A stretch of 61,142 nt of DNA, taken from the IMG/VR virus record IMGVR_UViG_3300008450_000038, positions 1 through 61,142 of that record. One strand, written 5' to 3'. The notes beneath the pieces are model-generated. The model was not told the DNA's origin and searched no databases. It worked only from the letters and a program-made list of their open reading frames with translations. The position numbers and the translations under genes are program-made. The first letter of the stretch is position 1. The number at the start of each line of letters is the position of its first letter. This document shows positions 8,404 through 16,000 of this stretch, piece after piece. This DNA comes from a virus.

Positions 8404-9534
8404 ATGAAGCAGCACTTGTTGATAGAGACATTAAAGGATAAACAGGGTTACCTTAAATCAGGGCCGACCAAAGTTTCTCAAATATTTAATGTCTCTATCG
8501 ATAATGCTGTTAATGCTATCAGAGAAGCTAAAAGACAGCTAAAGCTAGATAATAGCAATAGCAGTGATAACAGAATAACAGAGTTTGAAAACTATCTGGC
8601 AGAAAACGGAATTGAAAGAGATAGTGTAACATCTGTTAAGTTCTGGCAGACAATGAAAGGAGAACAACGGTTCTCTGTGGTAACTAAAGATGACAAAGCC
8701 TCTATTGAGGAGATAAAGAAAGAGATTGAGGAATTTGCTACGATATTCAGTCCGACTGTATTCAAGCAATCTCCCCCATTCCAAGAAAAAGATGGGGTAG
8801 CTTATGAGATATCTCTTCCTGATATTCACTATGGTAAACTCACTGAGCTTAGCATAGAAGCAGCAGAAGAGCAGTTCATGAGCACTATTCATAACTTAGT
8901 GGAAAAAGCTAAGGGATTAGATATTGAGAAGTTCATCCTTCCTATCGGGAATGACGGGATGAACTCTGAAGGGATGAGGCTTACTACAACCAAAGGCACC
9001 TTTCAGCATGACTCAATAGGATGGAGAGAGAGCTTTCAGGGATATTGTATGCTAATGACTAGAGCTATTGACTATCTAAAAGCTAAAGCTCCAGTCCAAA
9101 TAGTAGTTGTATCAGGGAATCACGATTTTGAAAGAATGTTTTATGCCGGAGATTTCATCAAAGGATGGTATAGAAATGATAAGAATGTTGTTGTAGACAA
9201 CAGCATGGAGAGTAGAAAGTATGTAGAGTACGGAGTAAACATGATAATGTATACTCACGGGGATAAGGAAAGACCAAGTGAAATGCCACTGATTATGGCA
9301 ACTGAGCAACCAGAGATGTTTGCCAGATGCTCAGTTAGAGAGGTGCACTGTGGTCACTTACATAAGGAAATGGTCAATGAGTACCGTGGAATTAAAGTAA
9401 GATTTATCCCCTCCATTTGTGCTAATGATGACTGGCACAAAACTATGGGATACTCAGCTATTAGAACAGGCCAGGCTTATATCTGGAGTAAAACTAATGG
9501 ACTAGAAGGCTATCTACAAACTATTGTAAAATGA
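8404..9534 (+). CDS. Calcineurin-like metallophosphoesterase with N-terminal HTH-like segment
   Basis: 376 aa. The ordered two-metal phosphoesterase motifs are all present: DIH (140-142), GND (182-184), GNHD (238-241), THGD (284-287) and GHLH (317-320). This is the Mre11/SbcD-like fold, which hydrolyses phosphodiesters in DNA, nucleotides or phosphoproteins. Residues about 18-45 look like a small helix-turn-helix, which would favour a nucleic-acid substrate. No Rad50/SbcC partner is nearby. The stop overlaps the next ATG by four bases (ATGA), so it is co-translated with structural genes. Placement inside the virion cassette, not the replication block, is unusual and could mean a packaged or maturation enzyme. 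Fold confidence is high; substrate is unknown. Confidence 0.85.
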   Translation: MKQHLLIETLKDKQGYLKSGPTKVSQIFNVSIDNAVNAIREAKRQLKLDNSNSSDNRITEFENYLAENGIERDSVTSVKFWQTMKGEQRFSVVTKDDKASIEEIKKEIEEFATIFSPTVFKQSPPFQEKDGVAYEISLPDIHYGKLTELSIEAAEEQFMSTIHNLVEKAKGLDIEKFILPIGNDGMNSEGMRLTTTKGTFQHDSIGWRESFQGYCMLMTRAIDYLKAKAPVQIVVVSGNHDFERMFYAGDFIKGWYRNDKNVVVDNSMESRKYVEYGVNMIMYTHGDKERPSEMPLIMATEQPEMFARCSVREVHCGHLHKEMVNEYRGIKVRFIPSICANDDWHKTMGYSAIRTGQAYIWSKTNGLEGYLQTIVK

Positions 9535-9830
9535 GTGAAGATGAATACGACGAAGAATTCGAACGGACTATGGACGAATTCATCGAGAAAGTAGCATCAA
9601 TTGATGCTTGTTACAACAATGGCTATAAGTTAATCACAGCTAAACAGACACTAGCTGAGTTAACTACTGAAAAGCTTGTGGTGTTATTTCCATTTAACCC
9701 CAGCAAGCTTGAGGATTTTTTGAATGTTGCAGACCTTATGATAAGTTATTTTGAACAAAACGAAGAATACGAGAAATGCATAGACTTAGTGAGAGCTAAG
9801 GAAGAGATGACTAATAAAATAAGTAACTAA
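9531..9830 (+). CDS. Small acidic hypothetical protein
   Basis: 99 aa, strongly acidic N-terminus (SEDEYDEEFE), otherwise helical. The start overlaps the phosphoesterase stop by four bases (ATGA), indicating coupled translation. No known motif. Possible partner or regulator of the upstream phosphoesterase, or a minor assembly protein; both are inference from coupling only. Confidence 0.55.
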   Translation: MSEDEYDEEFERTMDEFIEKVASIDACYNNGYKLITAKQTLAELTTEKLVVLFPFNPSKLEDFLNVADLMISYFEQNEEYEKCIDLVRAKEEMTNKISN

Positions 9831-9841
9831 TACATTCGTAA

Positions 9842-10552
9842 ATGACCTTAGATGAGATTGCATATAATCTATTAAATTCTTTTAGGGGAGGTAGGTCTTC
9901 TCAAGATGAGACTATATCAATAGATCAGATCAAGTTTAACATTAAGCACTATCGTGCTGTATTCATTCGTAGAGACTATGCTAGAAATGGACTAGTTACT
10001 AGGCACTTGGAGCAGGATCTTAGATGCATTGAACTAGAGAAGGTAGACCTATCTAAATGCTGTGGGATAACCTTAAACTGTCCTGCCTACAGGAGTGTGA
10101 AGAGAATCCCTAGAACTGTGAGATTTAACTTCGAAGAAGCTATCACATATGTAGGGGATATAACAGGATTAAAGAGATTTCAAATAATTAAACCATATGA
10201 AGTAAACTACTTGTCAGCTGATAGGTATACTGGAAAGAATACTAAGGCTTACATGATTGAGGATTACTTATATGTAATAAATTCAGATGCAGACTTTGTC
10301 AATATTAGAGGGATATTTGAAGACCCTGAAGAGGCTCTTAAGTTTACGGATTGTAACGGCACTCCTTGTTATACTGATGATTCTCCCTTTCCTATGCCGA
10401 TGGACATGGTGCAGGCTGTTACCCAGGGCATGATAAACGGAGAATTAAGACTATTAGCAGGCACATTCTCGGATACTTCCGCAGATAGAAGTCAAGATAG
10501 TCCTAATAGTATCCCACAAAATAATCAACAAGGCAATAGCAAAGAACAATAA
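9842..10552 (+). CDS. Connector/ring protein candidate (head-to-tail interface)
   Basis: 236 aa. The N-terminus (TLDEIAYNLLNSFRGGRSSQDE, described here in two parts: TLDEIAYNLL and FRGGRSSQDE) followed by IDQIKFNIKHYRAVFIRRDY matches a protein conserved across crAss-like and related phages that I associate with the ring proteins between portal and tail. The C-terminal ~40 residues are Ser/Asn/Gln-rich and probably disordered. It lies upstream of the gp4-like tubular protein and the tail hub, the expected order for connector components. The ring role is family knowledge recalled from memory plus synteny and should be treated as probable. Confidence 0.6.
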   Translation: MTLDEIAYNLLNSFRGGRSSQDETISIDQIKFNIKHYRAVFIRRDYARNGLVTRHLEQDLRCIELEKVDLSKCCGITLNCPAYRSVKRIPRTVRFNFEEAITYVGDITGLKRFQIIKPYEVNYLSADRYTGKNTKAYMIEDYLYVINSDADFVNIRGIFEDPEEALKFTDCNGTPCYTDDSPFPMPMDMVQAVTQGMINGELRLLAGTFSDTSADRSQDSPNSIPQNNQQGNSKEQ

Positions 10553-10572
10553 TATTATTTAACTTTGTAGCA

Positions 10573-10839
10573 ATGGCATCACCAGCATGGCAACGATCAG
10601 AAGGTAAGAACCCAAAAGGGGGATTAAATGCCAAAGGCAGGGCATCTTACCGTGCTGCTAACCCAGGCTCTAAACTTGGAGCCCCACAACCTAAAGGAGG
10701 AAGCCGACGTAACTCCTTCTGTAACAGGATGTGTGGCATGAAATCTAAGCTTACATCAAGCAAAACTGCAAACGACCCAAATTCAAGAATAAACAAGTCT
10801 CTTCGCATCTGGAAATGTGGGAGCTGCTCAAACTGGTAA
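10573..10839 (+). CDS. Small basic conserved phage protein
   Basis: 88 aa, very basic. It has a pattern seen in many unrelated tailed phages: AWQRSEGKNPKGGLNAKGR near the N-terminus, then a Cys-containing segment RRNSFCNRMCGMKSKL, then TSSKTANDPNSRINKSLR and a final WKC. Three of the Cys lie around the conserved helix. The family is widespread but uncharacterised. A DNA- or scaffold-binding virion role is plausible from its charge. The stop TAA is one base before the ATG of the next gene at 10841. Confidence 0.7.
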   Translation: MASPAWQRSEGKNPKGGLNAKGRASYRAANPGSKLGAPQPKGGSRRNSFCNRMCGMKSKLTSSKTANDPNSRINKSLRIWKCGSCSNW

Positions 10840-10840
10840 A

Positions 10841-11071
10841 ATGAAAAACTTAGAATTTGACGATAACATGACTCACCAACTTGAATGGATCGGACTTAAT
10901 GCAATATGGGCAGGATGGACCGTGGCAATGATGTCCAATGCTATAACATGGGGACTAGGAATTGTAGGGGGTATAACCCTGATTTGGTTCAACATAGAAC
11001 GTGCTCTAACTGCTAGAAGACAGAGAGCTATGTACGATAAAAAACTACAAGAGAATGAAGAAAATGCTTAA
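10841..11071 (+). CDS. Small membrane protein, holin candidate
   Basis: 76 aa from the ATG at 10841; the frame could also open at a GTG at 10817, but the ATG one base after the upstream stop is the better start. Residues about 14-55 form one long or two short hydrophobic helices rich in Trp, Gly and Ala, followed by a basic/acidic cytoplasmic-type tail (RRQRAMYDKKLQENEE). Size and topology fit a class II or III holin. No endolysin lies beside it, although a glucosaminidase domain sits in the virion protein at 22123. The function is inferred from topology only; a membrane anchor for tail assembly is an alternative. Confidence 0.5.
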   Translation: MKNLEFDDNMTHQLEWIGLNAIWAGWTVAMMSNAITWGLGIVGGITLIWFNIERALTARRQRAMYDKKLQENEENA

Positions 11072-11639
11072 AAGAGCTGATGGCTCAAAAAGTCAAAGAG
11101 GTCTCTGGGATAATATTAGAGCTAAAGCTGCATCTAATAAGAAAGCTGGGAAGAAAGGTAAAGCTCCTAGCAAAGCTATGCTTGAACAAGAAAGAAAAAT
11201 TAAAAAAGAAGAAGATATGAAATCAATGTATAAAAAAGGTGGCAATAAAAAAAATGCCATGAAAAACACTAAAAAAGAGAAAGACTCTTACATGCTTGAA
11301 AATATAGAGCTAGACTTCGAAAAAGAATCCATGGGAATGGGGGGAAAGATGAAGTATAAATCTGCTGGTTTTCCCGATCTTAACAAGGATGGAGAAACTA
11401 CTTTTGCTGATGTACTAAAAGGCAGAGGAGTTGATATGAAGAAGAGTGGTGGTAAGTCTATGGAGCCAGGTGGTGGTGGAAGATTTGCTGCAATGGTCTC
11501 AGGTCTTAAAAAAGAAGGTAAATCAGAAGGTTCTGCTAAAGCTATTGCCGCTTCTATCGGAAGAAAGAAGTATGGTAAGTCTCGTTTTCAGGAGATGGCT
11601 GCTGCAGGAAAGAAGAAGATGGGTGGAAAGAAAAAGTAA
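11055..11639 (+). CDS. Lys-rich protein with EF-hand-like loop
   Basis: 194 aa, extremely Lys-rich (predicted pI very high), with low-complexity KKK and GGK stretches. Around residue 104-117 there is a DLNKDGETTFAD loop with the D-x-N-x-D-G spacing and final acidic residue of EF-hand/dockerin calcium sites. The C-terminal half has a repeated pattern of the type GKSEGSAKAIAASIGRKKYGKSRFQEMAAAGKKK, shown here in pieces: SAKAIAASIGRKKYGK and RFQEMAAAGKKK. This occurs in other phage virion proteins. The start overlaps the holin candidate by 17 bases; ATG 11064 is an alternative. It probably binds DNA or acts as an internal or scaffold protein (inference). Confidence 0.55.
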   Translation: MKKMLKRADGSKSQRGLWDNIRAKAASNKKAGKKGKAPSKAMLEQERKIKKEEDMKSMYKKGGNKKNAMKNTKKEKDSYMLENIELDFEKESMGMGGKMKYKSAGFPDLNKDGETTFADVLKGRGVDMKKSGGKSMEPGGGGRFAAMVSGLKKEGKSEGSAKAIAASIGRKKYGKSRFQEMAAAGKKKMGGKKK

Positions 11640-11644
11640 TTTGA

Positions 11645-12151
11645 ATGCAAACCAAATCACATACCATCAGAACCATATATAAAGAATACTCAAAAGAAGC
11701 AAAAGACGAAATAAGCAGTAGGGTATTCTCAGATATATGTTCTGAATTCAATCTAGCCATCATGGAGGAAATCCTAGATGGCTATGAGTTTAATATGCAA
11801 AATAACTTAGGGACTATCTCTATCAGAAGAGTAGAGAGAGACCCTAGAATCCCTCAGATTAACTGGGGAGAAACCAGTAAGTACAAACAAGAATTGCTAG
11901 ACAAAGGAGAGCAGTTGTTTGATAGTGCTACTGGTGATGGAGTTAAATGGCATATTTACTATGTAGATAAGTACTACTATAAGTATCATTGGACTAAAAG
12001 CAGAGCAAAGATTAAGAATAAGACTGCTTATAGATTCGATGCTACTAGAGGAGTAAAGGGAAATAAAGAAAAGCTAACTGCATTGTTGCAAAATGATGAT
12101 ATGGCTTATTTAAGATTTAAAAAGTATGTACCTGCATACTTTAAAAAATAA
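11645..12151 (+). CDS. Conserved connector-region protein, unknown function
   Basis: 168 aa, basic and Tyr/Lys-rich, with no membrane segment. The opening YKEYSKEAKDEISSRVFSDICSEFN, seen here as an N-terminal helix with FSDICSEFN, then LGTISIRRVERDPRI and a YYKYHW stretch, match a protein I have seen encoded between the connector and tail genes of crAss-like phages. It lies five bases after the Lys-rich gene and six before the tubular protein. Role not recognised; a tail-assembly or DNA-binding role is possible. Confidence 0.5.
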   Translation: MQTKSHTIRTIYKEYSKEAKDEISSRVFSDICSEFNLAIMEEILDGYEFNMQNNLGTISIRRVERDPRIPQINWGETSKYKQELLDKGEQLFDSATGDGVKWHIYYVDKYYYKYHWTKSRAKIKNKTAYRFDATRGVKGNKEKLTALLQNDDMAYLRFKKYVPAYFKK

Positions 12152-12157
12152 TTTAAC

Positions 12158-13051
12158 ATGGTATACAAGTTAACATCCAGTAAGAGCATCATTAGAAAAA
12201 TAATGAGAGATCTAAAACCACCCACAGATAACTGGGTGGATGACTCTATTGAATGGATGGGGGAAGCACTTGAGCATATTGGCTCAGGTCCACAGCTTGT
12301 AGAGAAGTCAAAGGTACTTTCAATCAGCAATTATAGAGTAGAGCTCCCTGCCGATTTGTATCAAATTAATCAAGTGGCAATTAGTAACAATACTAATCCT
12401 TCAATTACCACAGAACTTACTGAACTCCTCAATCAAGTAAAACAGTTAAATGCTCAGATAGTCTCTGATCCAAATGATGCTATTAGCTATAACTATCAAC
12501 TGAGAGAATTGAATGCTAGGATATTAGTTCTTGAGAATATTTATATGAATAGTGGGGAGCCTATGGCTGCTCTTCAATACAATACTGGCACTTTCCCACA
12601 GTCTGACTGTGAGGAATGTGAGAATAAGTTTGGGTCAGTAAAGCATACTTACTTCGTAGATGGTGGGTACGTTAAGACTTCATTTGAGACTGGGGCAATC
12701 TGTATAAGCTATAAAGCCTTTGATACTGATGATGACTGCTTCCCAATGATCCCAGATGATATTAGCTTTAAAGAAGCCCTATTCTGGTACTCATATAAGC
12801 AAATGTTGCTTGGTGGATACACTCCAGCAATCAATGGAATTGACTACAACTTTGCAGATGCTAAGTGGAAGTTCTATTGCACACAAGCTAGAAATCAATC
12901 TAAGTATCCAAGCATCGATAAGTACGAATCATTTATGAACCAATGGGTTCGTCTTGTACCTAACTTGAATAGACATTCAAACTTCTTTGAGAACTTAGGT
13001 ACCAGAGAGACTTTAGATAGAGGAAGATATACTAACTACGGAATACTATAA
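12158..13051 (+). CDS. Tail tubular/ring protein (P22 gp4-like)
   Basis: 297 aa. The N-terminal helix pair with WVDDSIEWMGEALEHIGSGP (about residues 26-45), followed by a beta-rich YRVELPADLYQINQVAI segment, is the typical start of crAss-like tail tubular/connector proteins related to P22 gp4. A CEECENKFGSVKHTYFV segment follows near residue 150. The final A of its TAA stop is the A of the tail-hub ATG (TAATG), so the two are translationally coupled. It probably forms a dodecameric ring between portal/ring and tail hub. The family is recognised by pattern and position; P22 homology is family knowledge. Confidence 0.7.
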   Translation: MVYKLTSSKSIIRKIMRDLKPPTDNWVDDSIEWMGEALEHIGSGPQLVEKSKVLSISNYRVELPADLYQINQVAISNNTNPSITTELTELLNQVKQLNAQIVSDPNDAISYNYQLRELNARILVLENIYMNSGEPMAALQYNTGTFPQSDCEECENKFGSVKHTYFVDGGYVKTSFETGAICISYKAFDTDDDCFPMIPDDISFKEALFWYSYKQMLLGGYTPAINGIDYNFADAKWKFYCTQARNQSKYPSIDKYESFMNQWVRLVPNLNRHSNFFENLGTRETLDRGRYTNYGIL

Positions 13052-16000
13052 TGGCAGCAGAAACCGGAAGATTCTTAAAGGGGATGAACAAAGACACCCC
13101 GCAGATTGATCAACCCGATGGTACATATAGGGATGCTATTAATGCTGTAGTTGACAGTAAGCTTGGAGCTGTATGCTCTGACTTAGGGAATGAATTAACT
13201 GCACAGATACTATGGAAGTTTGTATCTAATGGGGTTGTATACAAAGTATATTTCAATATTATCGGTAATATCCCAATTCCTGGGGATGCATTTATTGTAT
13301 TCGGGTCAGGATTACTTGAACAATATGAGTACAAAGACGGTAGTAGAGGAGATATAGAATTTTCAGGTATATTCTACTTATCAGATAGAGATATTATTGT
13401 AGATGGGGGTGGTACTATACTAGGAGTAGGTAATCAATGGATTATCCATGACACTTCTTTCTCTGCTAACTCGTTAATTGGATTTGTGGATTCTAAGATA
13501 ATTCCACTATTCATTTCAACAAATAAAGACTTTCGTTACGTTAAAGCTCCTGTAGCCTCCGAGATATTCTTTGACAATGTAAAACCTCTTCTAGGTCATC
13601 TAAACTTTGATAAGTATCACCCAGTATCTGGGGAGTTTAAGATACTATCTAATGGTAACATGATGGTGTACTTTACAGATAATAAGTACACTAAAGTAAA
13701 CTTTGAAGATTACTTATCAGGGGATACATCTACAGGCACACCTACATCAGAGTATGACTACATAATAGATTTTAATCCCCCAAGGGCATTTAACTTAACC
13801 AGACAACTAAAGTGTTTGGCAAGTGAATTTGCAGGGGAGATATTCTTGTATCCTAACGATGTTAATAATGCAGGTATACATATCGACAGACTTAATCTAT
13901 TTACAGACTCTGGTAGAATCCCTATCATAGAACTTGATGGGGTAAACTTAGGGGGTGGATTAAAGACTGGGGCATATTACTTAGGACTAGCCTATTCTGA
14001 TGAGGATGGATTTGAGACTAATGTTCTTACTCTAGCTCCTCCTGTATACATAGTCCCAACACCGGATGACTCATTCCCAATTGAATCTATCGGGGGAGCC
14101 CCAGCAAATACACAGACTAATAAATCTATTAGATGGGAGATTAAGAACGCCAATATAGAGTATAAATACCTAATCCCATACGTAATTCAGTATATCGGGA
14201 ATGAGTTAAAAGCTATCAAATTAGAGGTAGTAGACACATTCTCTCCACTAGGCAATCCAATATATGTTACATATACAGGGATAGAAAGAGTAGCTACAGA
14301 GTCTGTAGATAAAGTAATACTTGATAAAATAAGATATCTTACTAGCAAGGTAATGACTCAACTTGATAATAAGTTGTATCTAGCCAATATGACTGCTAGG
14401 AAGGATATAGGATTTCAAAGATTTGCTAACTCTATTAAAGTAGAACCTGTAACACGGGAGATGCTAAACTTTGATCCTAGATACTACGATATCTACAACA
14501 TCAATGAAGGTTACTCTCAACTTGTTTTCCCAGATAACGATACAACCGATACTACTCTTTATCCTCCTGCTGTAGTTGGGGATGGAGATGGTTCTACAGC
14601 TCAGACTTTTACAAACTTTATAGCAGCTAACTATAATGACTGGCATGATGGGGCAGAATATAGAGATGGTACTGCACCTTACGAATATTTAGCTACTAGA
14701 TTAGGAAGAACAGATGCAAGATATCTACAGGGATTAACAGCTATACAAAATCAAGGGTATAGAGGATACAGAGACCCATTCTTAAACTTTGCATACAAGT
14801 CATTTAGAAGACAAGAGGTATATGCATTCTACATTTCATTTGTACTTAAAGATGGAAGTGAATCATATGCTTATCATATTCCTGGACAGAATGTAGATGA
14901 GTATTATAAAAACTGGGCTGACTTTCAAGCAAATATTCTTCAATTTAATCCTGGGGAAATTGTAGTATCTAGACCTAACTCTAAACCATATCAGTACGTA
15001 GACACATCTGAGTTTACTACTAATACAGATATGGGGCACTGGGAGAATGAATCAGAATTCTACCCAGATACTAACGACTTTGATATCTGGAACGTACTTA
15101 GCAATGGAGAAGCTTTTAAGGTAACAGGTAACTCTATAAGAGGCCTGAATGTTAGACACCATAAGATGCCTGGCAATAAAGGGGATTATTCTACAATTAA
15201 AGTAAACCAAGATTTCTCTAATCCTGGTATTGATTCCGATTCTACAGGTAAGAATGAAGAAAGAGCATTTGCAGAGACAGTTAGAATCTTAGGTGTTAAG
15301 TTATCAAACTTAAAGATCCCTAAACTAATTCTAGAGCAGGTACAAGGATATAAGATATACTTTGCTAAGAGAACTCAGGTAAATAAAACTATACTTGGTC
15401 AGTCTCTAGTTCACCCTGCTAATCTTTATCTGGCAGCTAACTTCTCAGCTACATTAGATGTGGCTAAAGATGGTCCATATTTCAATATATGGGCATTTGA
15501 AGGAAAGCATATTACAGGAGGAATTCACACTAAGAGTGCATGGTACGATAAAGCATATATGGGGCAACCTGTTATGAAGTTCCATGACTTTAACTTACTT
15601 AGGAATAAGCACAGTCTTACTGGAGCTACTCACGTAGACTTGCAGTATATAGTAACAATGCAGCACTGGAGAGGAGGATATAAGAATGCTATCCCTTCAG
15701 AGCTTACTGCACAGTATGCTGAGGACCCTTATTTTAAAGGGACATTATTCTATAAGATGTTCAGAGATGGGTATGGGGAGGCAGAATACTCTTGGATACA
15801 TGCAGACTTAGCAAACTTAACAAATGCTAACTACAGCATAACTGAACTTGATCCTGTTACGAATATTCCTATATACGAAGAGTTCTACAATGTACCAGGA
15901 GTTAGATTCCCTTGGGGACAGGTATTTGTAGGAGCTGCTTACTGGGCTTTAGGAACATCTACAAATAATGGAACAATTGTAGATGTAGGTACTAAGTTTA

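Noticed and set aside
10559-10566. TAACTTTG resembling the Bacteroidetes -7 promoter element TAnnTTTG
   Set aside because: It ends seven bases before the ATG at 10573, too close for a useful leader, and no -33 TTTG element is visible upstream.
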